Source: Hansfordia pulvinata (lineage: Eukaryota > Ascomycota > Sordariomycetes > Xylariales). From it: a DNA stretch of 64,000 nt. The notes under the pieces were generated by a model. The model searched no databases. It was given only the letters and a program-made list of their open reading frames with translations, and was not told the origin of the DNA. A program made the position numbers and the translations under genes. Position 1 is the stretch's first letter, and every line of letters starts with the position of its first letter. The stretch lies in contig BJKQ01000003.1 in the NCBI GenBank assembly GCA_006538405.1, positions 124,001-188,000 on the forward strand. Reading direction: 5' to 3'. This document shows, one piece after another, positions 22,704-32,772 of the stretch.

Positions 22704-24253
22704 GGTGACTTGTGTGTGCCGGATTTCGGGAGGCTCGCTCACCGCAACAATGCAGACGAAGTGGTGAATTCGGTTCTATGGTCGGGGGTTGCAGGCTGGT
22801 GAACGATGTGCAGAGAGTGAAGCTGGGGCTGGGGCTGGAGACGGGCGACTCCTCTGAAACGAGGCCGCGGCGGGAAAGGGCGAAGCTGGCGTCGAGACCC
22901 GAAACTGTAAGGGGTTGGGCGGAAGGCGCGAGTCGGTGGGTTAAAGAAAAGAAAAAAAAAAGGTATGATGTCTGGTAGGAACACCTGCGGCATGTATGAA
23001 GAGCTCGGAGCGGACGTGGAAGCTGCGACCTGCAGGCTCGAATCCAAGGGTAGCAGGCAGGAGCTACCCCGCCGAGTCCGCTGCCCCGCCCGTCCATCTT
23101 TCGCCTAAATGGGCAGCGGGCCCCGACTTTTCTTGTTGCTTTTGGTTTGAGTCTTGTCATGAATGTACGAGTATTCGGATGGGCAGCGGTAAAGCAGACG
23201 GACAATCGCCTTGTTTACTGATCAATCGTACAGAGTTTTGAGCAGATTGCCGAAGCAGACAGTCGAGTTGTCCGTACGGTAGCGGCCAGTTTGGCCGTCC
23301 AGTCTCCGAGGTCCCGAAGGAAACATCCACCTTCGACTATAAGCCCCTCCTGGGATGGGACTGAGCGCTTTCTCACGACGCGATTACATACTACCGTCAG
23401 CCTGAAATATCATGGCTGGAATGATACATGCTCTGGTGCAATTTAATGATTCTTTTCATAATCCAGCACTCGGGCCAACTCTCACCTCGAACGTCACGTA
23501 CTACGGCGGGTCACGGGGAGTGGAAAAGATGTGGATTTCACATGAATAGATTCAATTGTCGTCTATCCATCAACGGCACGAGGCGCGCAAGCTCGAGGAG
23601 AAAAAACACCCGAGTCACGAGTCTTGCCGTAGAGCTTGTCGTGGGCGGCAAGCAAGAACCCTCCAATAACGGCAGGATCAAGACCACCTATCTGGTCGTT
23701 CTCTCAGAACTAATTCCCTGGGACAGCCGCCATGGAAAACGGGCGACTGGCGGGGGGGGATCTTGTCTGTCTTGACGTGGCGGCGTCTTAGCGGGAGCGG
23801 CCGACCGGGGCGTATCTCAACGCCCCCGTCCGCGCTTCCGACGCCTCGTCAAGGGCTTGACGAATAAATTAAAACTCGCGCCTGTCTGCACTCGCGTCTC
23901 TGGCCTTCTGAAGGTGCAAGGCAGAGCGAGGCCCGACAGGGCGCGGGGTTGGTGGCGCGCGGGCCGAGATGGGCGCGTCCAAAGACCAGCTTGGGCGCCC
24001 ATCCGGCAAACCGCATCGCCGTGCTTGCGCAACAAAACAACTTTGGGCAGGGCCAGCGCGAATCGGCACAAGAAAATGCTTCGAATCAGCGAGCTGGGCC
24101 CCGCAGGATGAATGAGCGAAATGGCCTGGAGGGTGGGAAAGACAGGATCCCTCATCTCTGGCATTACCACAACTTCGGCGGAGGTCCCACGGGCATGGGG
24201 CGGCACGTTGCGCAGGGGGGAAAAGCAGAGAGGAACACAAAAGAGTTCCGCAT
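22704..24253. other. Spacer between amidohydrolase and EsdC-like genes
   Basis: The right-hand gene ends into this region, so it holds the amidohydrolase promoter (left) and the 3' UTR of the EsdC-like gene (right). No further gene is supported; the open frames here have no consistent features. Confidence 0.55.
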
Positions 24254-25189
24254 CTACGCACCCATGACCAGGCCGTTGCGGCGGGCGCTGCGGGAGACGT
24301 ACTCGGCCTCGTCGCCGGAGGAGCAGTCGCTGTCCTCGTCGCTGAAGCCGCAGCGGGCGCCGCCGCAGTCGATCTTGACGCGGTCGCCCTTGCGGGTGAT
24401 GCCGTAGCGCTCGCAGGTGCAGCTGCTGCAGTCGGAGGCCGGGGTGCTGTAGCCCGAGAGGGACGAGCTGGGCGACGAGCTGCCGGAGCGCGAGGACAGG
24501 CTGGAGCCGGACGAGGACACGGGCGAGGTGGAGAAGTCGCCGGGCTGGGTGACGTAGTACTCGTCCTCGTCGTACTCGTCGATGCCGGCGCTGCCGAAGC
24601 GGGCGGTCAGCTCCTCGATGGCCTCCTGGCCGCAGTAGTCGGCGTCGAGGATGTTCTTGGTGGCGTGGGGCGACATGGGCTTGGGGGCGACGATCTGGGA
24701 GGAGGACAGCGGGCGGCCCTTGGGGATCTCGAGGGCGAGCGACTTGCGCTTGGACGAGGAGGAGGAGCGGTGCTTCTCGTCGCGGGACGACGACTTGTGG
24801 GAGGACGACTTGCTGCTGCTGCTGCTGGAGGACGACTTGTGCGAGGAGGACTTGTGGGAGGACGACTTGGAGGACGAAGACGAAGACTTGGAGGACTTGT
24901 CCTTGGGCAGGTCGAGGACGTTGAGGGCGCGGCCGGTGGTGGGCTCGACGGTCGAGGCCTCGCTGGGGTTGTGGGCGACGTGGTAGCCGTCGATGATGTA
25001 GTAGTACCAGTAGCGCTGGCCGGCCTCGAGGGTGCCCTGGAAGCGGAAAGTGCCCTTCCACGTCTTGGACGAGGACTTGTCCTTGGCGAGCGGGAGCTGG
25101 CCGACGTAGTTGTCCCAGGAGCCGAGCAGGTGGACGGACTTGACGCCGGAGGAGACGCGAAGAGAGAAGGAAAGCTGAACAGAGGCCAT
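24254..25189 (-). CDS. EsdC-like protein with AMPK-type glycogen-binding domain
   Basis: An intronless frame of 311 residues. Residues 1-90 form an AMPK-beta/CBM48-like carbohydrate-binding domain: VHLLGSWDNY near residues 20-29, a WKGTFRF strand, then YWYYYIIDGYHVAHNP. A serine/lysine/histidine-rich linker (about residues 100-145) follows, with repeats of the KSSSHKSSS kind. The rest is low in predicted structure but has conserved-looking patches such as NILDADYCGQEAIEELTARFG and a cysteine-rich SDCSSCTCERYGI. Fungal relatives include Aspergillus EsdC, needed in early sexual development, and proteins annotated as SNF1-beta-like. The linker length suggests a disordered phosphorylatable region. 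CCAAT boxes lie 0.7-1.2 kb upstream. The start at 25189 is the only ATG that keeps the domain whole. Confidence 0.8.
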   Translation of the reverse strand: MASVQLSFSLRVSSGVKSVHLLGSWDNYVGQLPLAKDKSSSKTWKGTFRFQGTLEAGQRYWYYYIIDGYHVAHNPSEASTVEPTTGRALNVLDLPKDKSSKSSSSSSKSSSHKSSSHKSSSSSSSSKSSSHKSSSRDEKHRSSSSSKRKSLALEIPKGRPLSSSQIVAPKPMSPHATKNILDADYCGQEAIEELTARFGSAGIDEYDEDEYYVTQPGDFSTSPVSSSGSSLSSRSGSSSPSSSLSGYSTPASDCSSCTCERYGITRKGDRVKIDCGGARCGFSDEDSDCSSGDEAEYVSRSARRNGLVMGA

Positions 25190-26080
25190 TTTGAATGAAA
25201 TTGGGCGAGTTGTTTAATTACTGGGGCGTTGAAATAAAGGGGGAGGGCTTGTCGTTGCGATTTAGGGCGAAATTCGCAAAAATTGGCTTTTTTGAGCAAG
25301 AAAGGCTGGGTATCGAAATCTATCACGGGGGGGATGGCGGCGATGGCTGTAGGGCAGGGGGAGGCAGTTGACCGGCAACTGTGGTGAAGTGATTTTGAGT
25401 ATGGGTTTTTTGGAATTAATTTGATGTTGGGAATATTAGAAAGCGAGATGAGCACAGCTCGATCAAGCGTGAAACAGAAAAGACAAGGGAAGAGAGAGAA
25501 AACGAAGAACCGGCCTTTGGGGATTGAGAGCTTGCTGAAGGAGAGAAGAGAGGAAAGAGAACTAACAAGAGGCGGCGGCCTGCTACATGATATAGGACGG
25601 CGGCCCAGCAGGCCAGGCCCGGCGGCCACCCGAAGGGACCGTGGGGACCAGGCCGCGTGCCGTGGCTGACGAGGGGGGGCGGCAAGACGACGACTGCGAG
25701 TATCCGTACGAGCCGTCGTCCGGCTGGAGGACACAGAGACAGCCAACCCAACACAAGACAAGACAAGACAAGACAAGATGACCCTGACCCGGCAGTGTGT
25801 TGCGTCGGGTCGGCCAGGTGCTTGCTTGGTGCTGGTGCTGGTGCTGGTGCCGGTGCCGGTGTTGGTACTCGCAAGTGATGGGTGGTGTGCGGCTGACCCC
25901 ATCCTATTGGCTGGGACTGTCAACGACGGCCTCTTCTTGGGCGGGGTGATGTGGGCAGCGCGCCGGGAATGGGGTGGGGCCGTCCTCGAAGCCAGCCAGC
26001 CACGCCGGCCTGGACGACCATGATGGCAATAGACTCATGTTGGCATGAGGTACATCCATGCGGAGATGTAGTGGTGCCCG

Positions 26081-26112
26081 GTGGTGGTGGTGGTGGTGGT
26101 GGTGGTGGTGGT
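26081..26112 (+). repeat. GGT trinucleotide array
   Basis: About ten GGT units in intergenic DNA between divergently placed genes. Confidence 0.9.
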
Positions 26113-26294
26113 AGTGGTGCTACTGCAGTGCCGGCGGCTATGCGCCAGCGGTGGAGACGGGCACACGCGCAACCTAGAGGCAATGGCAATGGCCCCCCTG
26201 GTCGATCGAGCGGGTCCACAGCGAGCGTCGGCCCTGGACGCCCGCCCCCGGCAGCACCGCTAGACGGGATCCGGCGGTTGGGCGTCTAGGGCCG

Positions 26295-26400
26295 GCCCGT
26301 GATTGGCCTGTGGGCGGCCGGCGCCGGCCAATGGCCGCTGCCGCGACTGTCACCCGTCGCCCGGCCCCGCCCAGCCAATGACGCCCGCGGCCACACCGAC
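26295..26400. promoter_or_regulatory. GC-rich patch with three CCAAT boxes
   Basis: CCAAT or its complement occurs at 26302-26306, 26328-26332 and 26375-26379, with one more at 25906-25910. GC boxes (GGGCGG, CCCGCCC) lie between them. This resembles a HAP-complex promoter. The nearest recognised start is the EsdC-like gene, 1.1 kb away on the minus strand, so either its leader is long or an unseen transcript starts here. Confidence 0.35.
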
Positions 26401-28632
26401 TGTGGCTTGCAGCGCGCGGCGGTTGGCGGCCCATACATAGGACATCACGTTCAGGTTGGAGGGGAGAGGGGAGGGCAAGGGGAAACAGTGGCGGGATCGC
26501 CGCCGCTCATGGATGTTTTCCTGTTCTTCTTGTCGCGTGTCCTCGTACGTACGAGCAAGATGAGCCGTTGCGCTTCACGGATACGGGTGCACGCACCATT
26601 TCGCATCCGACGAGCTGCGAACCTGGCAAACCCGGTACCGAGTAAATCACGGATGTCAGGTCGTGCGTGGGTGGCTGCGCCAGGTTGCTGGACTCGACTA
26701 CTCGTAGTCCTACTCACTTTGGCTCGCACAGGCATGGCGTGACTAGCCATGATACCACGCGGCCATGCGTCATTGTGAGTGCACCATCTCTAGCGGTGAG
26801 CTTGGCGGGCATCTAAACGGGCAGACGACCAGACAGACGGACACATAAGAGTCAAAATGCAACGACGAGAACAGGCCCTGCCCCGGCACTACGAGCTCTC
26901 AAGGCCCAATGGCGTCCAGAATGTGGTCGATGGTGACGGGATCCCCATACACCGCACGGCCGCATTCGCGACCGCCCGGATGAATAGCATCTCGGACTGC
27001 CTAGCGAGGAAGGAAGACAGAAAGAGGGAGGGTGGTAGATGATCCCCAACCCCAGCCATGACGGCATGACGGCATGACTCTCCAAAAGGGCCGAGCAGCA
27101 ACGTCTGGGCAGGGCCGTCGGTGTGGGTGTCTGCGCCTCTGCCTTCGAGTTCATATCCTGTCTGTCAGATACACACAGATGCAACCACAACAAGACTCCG
27201 CGTGGGCCTCTGTTGCCTACCCGTACGCGTACTATGCGGAGGGTGGAGGTAGTACGGACGACGTGCAGCAACGTTCCAGGAATAGACCAGCCGCTCGCTT
27301 GTCGGCTACTCGCAGCTCGCTAATAGCAACGGGCAAGACAAGACTAAGGTCGACATGTCAGCACGTTGCCGCTACTGCGGCTATTTGTGCGCGCTCGCTG
27401 GGGTGCCACTTGCTTAGCACGATTTCGTGCAGATTTCGTCGTCGTGGGGCATCTTGAAAGGAGGGGTGGAGGGGCTTCGGTAACCACCAGCTCAACCACC
27501 AGCCTTCCCAGGCACACAGACGGAGACAGTCCCCTTGAGGAACATGTGATTGATACGAACCCTCGCAGTCTGATGACGAACGGAAAGGCAGGTAACCGTG
27601 GAAGACGACATGTGCTCGTCGGAATGGTCCGTCCGTCTGGACACTATTTTATGAGCATACCTACGAGTAGTCTCTCCACTCGGGTCCGCCTTCTTCTTCG
27701 GTGTTTCTTCTTTGTGAACGGGACTTGACTCTCGCCCTACGAGAATTCCGTAGCCCTCCAACCTCGGGAGATTCTACAGTGTACTCGTACATGGATACCC
27801 GGCGCTGGAGTAGGCGGCCATGTTTGCAGACCGGCTCTTGGCTTGAGTCCATTTTTCTTTCCTTTTAATGCTCTGTTGTACGTAAGAGAACGACCGACGC
27901 GATAGCACCGGGAAAAAAAACCTGGTCGGCGACGACGTGGCCGCCTTGACGGCCGCCTGGAAGTGGCCGCACCGTACGAGATGGCGGCGGCGAGTCACAT
28001 GACTAAGCCTGCCTAGCGTGCCGTTTGGGACGCATTACAACGGAAATTCTGACGGAGCCCGGTTCGTTCGCGTCTTCGCTTGAACGGCTGGAGCTTCAGC
28101 ATAGGTACCACTCATACGAGCACTCGTAGATCCCCTCCCCGCCCGCCCTGCGAGTTCTGGCAATCCATCAGCGCAGCTGCGTGCCGGGATAGACCCCAGC
28201 GAAGGACGTACGCCGGCGGAGATCCTGGGCCAGCTTATAGGCCGACCAGGTGACCCGACCCGTGCTGATAAGTCAGCTTCAACACCACGCCCAGGTACGA
28301 CGACGGGGCCCCTCCGCGCCGGCCTTCCAATCGCAACCCTGCGGTTCTGAGCTCGGCTTGCAGGTGCTCCCACCCTCCCTCTCGACTCTCTACGAATTAA
28401 GCGCCCCCCCGCTTTCCACCGCGCGCCTCTTGATCGCCCGCCGCGCCATCCCCGCCGTCACCTGCCCTGCCGTACCGCGGCCTCCCTTGCAACCTCGCTT
28501 GCGGCCTTGCTTCTGCTCGCCGTCCATCATCGGCCGCCCTCTCCGCCGGAGACGAGCCCACCTCGAAAATCGCTCAGTGAGTGGGACAAGGCCGGCCCTC
28601 CTGCGCGGCCCGCACGACACAAGGCAAGGCCA

Positions 28633-29304
28633 ATGCCAGCCTCCTCGGAAGACCCGGTCGCGGGCGGCGGGCCCCTGGTCCAGGCCGTCGTCGACAAGGT
28701 CAGGGCCTACATGGCGCACTACGACGGCTCGCACGACTTCCACCACATCCGGCGCGTGCTGGGCCTGGCGATGCGCATCGACGCGCAGGCCTCGGAGCTG
28801 GCCCCGCGCGACCCGCAGGTCGTCGCCCTGGCCGCCCTCCTCCACGACGTCGGCGACAAGAAGTACCTCGAGCCGGGCGAGGACGGCGACACCATGGTCG
28901 AGAAGCTGCTGCTCTCGGTCGGCGCCGACGCGCAGCTGGCCCGCGCCGTCCAGGCCGTCTGCCTCGGGGTCAGCTACTCGAGCGAGGTCAAGGACCCGGC
29001 GCGCGTGCGGGCCCTCATCGACCGGCACCCGGAGCTGGCCGTCGTCCAGGACGCCGACCGCCTCGACGCCATCGGGGCCGTGGGCGTGGGCCGGGTCTTC
29101 ACCTTCACCGGCGCCCGGACCGCGGCCATGGACAATGCCATCCAGCATTTCCACGACAAGCTGCTGCGGATCGAGAGCATGATGAAGACCAACATCGGCA
29201 GGCAGATGGCGGCCGAGAGAACGGAGAAGATGAAGGAGTTCCTGGGCTGGTGGGCGGGCGAAGAGGGGCAGTCGGACATGGCAAGCTCTATAGTTGGCCC
29301 GTAG
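28633..29304 (+). CDS. HD-domain metal-dependent phosphohydrolase
   Basis: An intronless 223-residue protein. The HD signature is complete: H34 in DGSHDFHHIRRV, the paired H70-D71 in LLHDVGD, and a later aspartate in VVQDADRLDAIGAVG. This matches small HD hydrolases of the YedJ/YpgQ type, which act on nucleotides or other phosphate esters; the substrate is unknown. Charged residues follow to the C-terminus and no targeting signal is seen, so the protein is probably cytosolic. The frame continues upstream to 28507, but the ATG at 28633 fits the family length and the earlier part is Pro/Arg-rich. Coding GC content is very high, yet the frame is intact, unlike most genes to the left. It is followed by methionine aminopeptidase 2 on the same strand, 610 bases on. 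Confidence 0.85.
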   Translation: MPASSEDPVAGGGPLVQAVVDKVRAYMAHYDGSHDFHHIRRVLGLAMRIDAQASELAPRDPQVVALAALLHDVGDKKYLEPGEDGDTMVEKLLLSVGADAQLARAVQAVCLGVSYSSEVKDPARVRALIDRHPELAVVQDADRLDAIGAVGVGRVFTFTGARTAAMDNAIQHFHDKLLRIESMMKTNIGRQMAAERTEKMKEFLGWWAGEEGQSDMASSIVGP

Positions 29305-29914
29305 AGGAATATGGAACAGAATTTATTCCATGGATTTGGCCCCCCCTATGCCACAATCATTGCTGACTTGACACCTGAGTGCGCCCTGATGATGGCCTTC
29401 TGAGGGGCTCCATAGAGAGACTTGGGTTGCAGCGGAATTTGCACACAAAGAGGGACAGAACGTATCTTCTGTGGAACTTGCAGATGCTAAGTCGGTTGTT
29501 AAACACGGATCACAATAGCTTCAGTGCGGCCCAGGTCCAACATCCATGTTCCAACTCACCTTGAGGTGGTTGATGTTGTCGTATATCGGACGGATACTGG
29601 TATGCATCTAATCCGTCTCCATGCGTATACCGAGGCCGTCAGAGTAAGCAGGGATATGCATGTGGCCATGTTTTGCCCCGCGTTACATAATGTTCCACTT
29701 TGGATCGCACTCAACTGCCAACCTAGTCGCAGGCGGCCGGGGCCGTCCGGGTTGCCGGCGCGGAGAGTTGGCCAGGCCCGATGAAAATCTTGGTGGGGTC
29801 GCAGCAACAGCATCCGATACCTTATGAATCGCGGGCTGCATCCCACCGCACGATCCAACCTCACACCAACAACACACTTTGCAGCAGCCTGCCGCAGCGC
29901 CCTTGGACATCACC
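29305..29914. other. Spacer before methionine aminopeptidase 2
   Basis: Holds the 3' UTR of the HD-domain gene and the promoter of the next gene. Nothing else is visible. Confidence 0.6.
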
Positions 29915-31490
29915 ATGGCCGCCCAAGCTCCTGCCGACGAGCTGAAGAAGCTCAGTGGTGAGTCTCTGCCCCGCCGCCAAAGACCCCTCGCATAGCCAGC
30001 CCCTCACGCCCAGCGACGCGAGACGCCGGCGCCGATGCCGACGTCGTCTCCCCGGGGGCTTCTTCCCGGGTTGTGAACTAACGCTCGGAGCGTAGTGAAC
30101 GATGGGGCGAAAGCCGACAATGCCGAAGCCGCCGGCGCCGCCGCCGCTGACGACTCCGGCGACGAATCGGCCGACAACGCGGAGGGCGGCGCGGGCGAGG
30201 GCGAGGGCGAGGGCGCCAAAAAGAAGAAGAACAAGAAGCGCAAGCCCAAGAAGAAGAAGAAGAAGGGCGCGGCTGGCCAGACAGACCCCCCGAGCGTCCT
30301 CATGTCCCAGCTGTTCCCCAACAACACGTACCCCAAGGGCGAGGAGGTCGAGTACACCAACGAGAACAGCTACCGCACCACCGACGAGGAGAAGCGCCAC
30401 CTCGACAACCTCAAAAAGGACTTCTTGACCGACTACCGCCACGCCGCCGAGACGCACCGCCAGGTCCGCCAGTGGGCCCAGAAGAACATTAAGCCCGGCC
30501 AGACTCTCACCGAGATTGCCAACGGCATCGAGGACAGCGTGCGCCGCCTGACCGGCCACGATGGCCTGGCCGAGGGCGATGCCCTGGTGGCCGGCATGGG
30601 CTTCCCCACCGGCCTCAACCTAGACCACATTGCCGCCCACTACAGCCCCAACGCCGGCAACAAGACCGTGCTCCAGCAGAGCAACGTCATGAAGGTCGAC
30701 TTCGGCGTCCAGGTCAACGGTCTGATTGTGGACAGCGCTTTCACCATGTCCTTTGACCCCATGTACGACAACCTGCTCGAGGCCGTCAAGGACGCCACCA
30801 ACACGGGCATCCGCGAGGCCGGCATTGATATGCGCCTGGGCGAGCTCGGCGGCTACATCCAGGAGGCCATGGAGAGCTACGAGTGCGAGATCAACGGCAA
30901 GACGTACCCCGTCAAGGCCATCCGCAACCTGACCGGCCACACCATCCTCCCATACAGCATCCACGGCCACAAGGCTGTGCCCATCGTCAAGACCAACGAC
31001 GACACCAAGATGGAGGAGGGTGACGTCTTTGCGATTGAGACGTTCGGCAGCACCGGAAACGGCTACGTCGAGAACGAGGGCGAGATCTCCCACTACGCCC
31101 TCAGCAACCCCAACTCCAAGGTCGACTTGCGCCTCTCTTCTGCCAAGTCGATCCTCAACGTTATCAAGAAGAACTTTGGCACCCTGCCCTTCTGCCGCAG
31201 ATATTTGGACAGACTTGGCCAGGACAAGTACTTATTAGGCGTGAGTTGTTTTGCCACTAAGAGCTCCCTGAACCGAAGACTGACACCCGTGCAGCTGAAC
31301 AACCTGGTCCAAAATGACATCGTAGAGGCCTACCCGCCCTTGGTCGACAAGAAGGGTTCATACACGGCCCAGTTTGAGCATGTGAGTTGAAGCTCCCGAG
31401 CTGTGAGCATGCAAATCCGCTGACAATTGCCAGACTATTCTGCTTCGGCCGAACGTGAAGGAGGTTATCAGCCGAGGAGACGACTACTAG
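29915..31490 (+). CDS. Methionine aminopeptidase 2
   Basis: Four exons (29915-29957, 30096-31240, 31295-31381, 31434-31490) give 443 residues in an intact frame. The enzyme removes the initiator methionine from nascent proteins at the ribosome in the cytosol. The N-terminus is the family's Ala/Asp/Glu-rich stretch followed by a lysine block ([16 protein letters not shown], about residues 45-65) that contributes to ribosome association. The catalytic pita-bread domain shows the metal ligands in order: two aspartates in [17 protein letters not shown], the histidine of LTGHTI, the glutamate of AIETFGSTG, and the last glutamate in AQFEHT. The C-terminal RGDDY is typical. The second intron is exactly 54 bp and in frame, so it could be mistaken for coding sequence; its GTGAGT...GCAG ends and family alignment argue for removal. 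Confidence 0.95.
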
Positions 31491-32240
31491 ATTTCTTCTA
31501 GCTGCAAGGTTAAAAAACAATGAAAAATGAACGTCGTCAATATTGGTTGAATACAAACTCATGGGGACTTCATATTGTCCCGGATGCTTCCAAGTCTATC
31601 GGCAAAAAACAATCAAGTCCTCGTTGGACTGCCACATGTGTTGTCCGCGGCTTTAGTCTGAAGAGGTGGTGCGCAAAGCAGCGCGCCGAGGAGTGCCGTG
31701 GAACTCAAGTGACCGCCGCTAATGAACTCGAAAGGCTAATTGAGAACCTCCCGAGTGCCAGCTGCACGGCGTGGAGACCGATCGTGGTCTTGAATTTTTG
31801 ATTGACCTCCTTGGATAGGTCCCGGCAATCATGTCTGACGGAACTGAGGTGCTCGCGGTTCGGGGCTCAGCATGCATCAACTGACGGCAAAAGCCAGTGG
31901 ACGACAACCCAATAGATTGAACCCGGTCCACCTTGTGTGACACAGCCACATATCGAGGCTCTTGAAACCGTCGACCTGTCACCATCGCACATCCACGGCC
32001 ATTGTCTATAATGATTAGTTACGATCCTGATACTGCCGCCGAATGGCGATACCAATTCAATCCCGCAGGGCAACTACAAGGTCTACAGATCACTATTCCA
32101 CGGGCGAGGTGGCTGAAGCCGGAATCATATTCTCAATCACTTCGGAGAATCGATTGTCCATATTTATACAAGACCCCAACCCCGCGAGAGACTATCAAGT
32201 AGAGGAATGCAGTATTCCCGTGCTCCAGAGTTGGGTTGCC
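31491..32240. other. Spacer between methionine aminopeptidase 2 and candidate secreted protein
   Basis: Contains 3' UTR sequence of methionine aminopeptidase 2 and probably that of the minus-strand gene to the right. No separate gene is visible. Confidence 0.55.
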
Positions 32241-32772
32241 TTAGGATTGCGGAGTCCTCATTTTCGGACAATGCATCCACCAGGTCGTGGCTTGCCGACC
32301 TCTCATCAAGGACGAGCACTTGCCGTTGTCGGCTTGTTCGAGGGTGACGCTCGGAATGACAAGGCTGAACACAGCAAGGCTCTCGCTCCCTTCCCGTTCG
32401 CGCTTTGTCTCTTGTAGGATATGGTCTTCGCACGCGTCTTGGTTGTGGTGGCCGTAAAAGTAGCAGTTGCTCGGTAAGTCCTTCATCTCCACCTTGCGAA
32501 CATCCTTCTCCAAAACGCGGCACCTGCCCTCGGCGCCAGCGTCACCCTGCTTGACCACGTCTCCCTTGCTTATTTCACGAGCGGTGCACTCATAGCCATG
32601 GTACCTGTAGTTCTCATGCGTCAGATCTGCGAATCGGCGGGCGTGTCCTTTCGCGCGAGCTTCGAAGCCCCTGCGCCCGGCGGGCGGGTTAGAACTTACG
32701 GTATTACTTCCACTCAGCGGCGGCCAGGCCGGCCAGAGCGGCTAGCACGAAGCTTGACGGTCCAAAGCGCAT
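32241..32772 (-). CDS. Candidate small secreted cysteine-containing protein
   Basis: Two exons are proposed: 32772-32708 and 32604-32241, separated by a 103-bp intron (donor GTAATA, acceptor CTACAG), for about 142 residues. The first 20 residues form a clear signal peptide: MRFGPSSF, then the hydrophobic VLAALAGLAAA, then a polar stretch with a likely cleavage after AAA. The mature part contains six cysteines (in YECTARE, GRCRVLE, SNCYFYG, DACEDH, GKCSS and MHCPK), an even number that suits disulfide bonding. No domain is recognised. The donor is weak; a GTAAGT eight bases downstream would leave a stop in the exon. A further intron in the last 60 residues, which look less ordered, is possible. 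Small secreted cysteine-rich proteins of fungi often act outside the cell, including as effectors, but nothing here shows a role. No toxin family is recognised. Confidence 0.5.

Larger units (their letters stand above)
25190..28632. other. Large spacer between EsdC-like and HD-domain genes
   Basis: The spacer is 3.4 kb and includes both promoters, an AGACA array near 25757-25777, CTGGTG repeats near 25829, a GGT array, and a GC-rich patch with CCAAT boxes at 26295-26400. A single-frame gene is not supported on either strand; long frames overlapping 24607-25923 are shadows of the EsdC-like gene plus its leader. Confidence 0.5.

Noticed and set aside
23817..25923. Two long minus-strand frames (414 and 438 codons) overlapping the EsdC-like gene
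   Set aside because: They are out-of-frame shadows of the Ser/Lys-rich linker and read as Pro/Arg or Arg/Leu low complexity.
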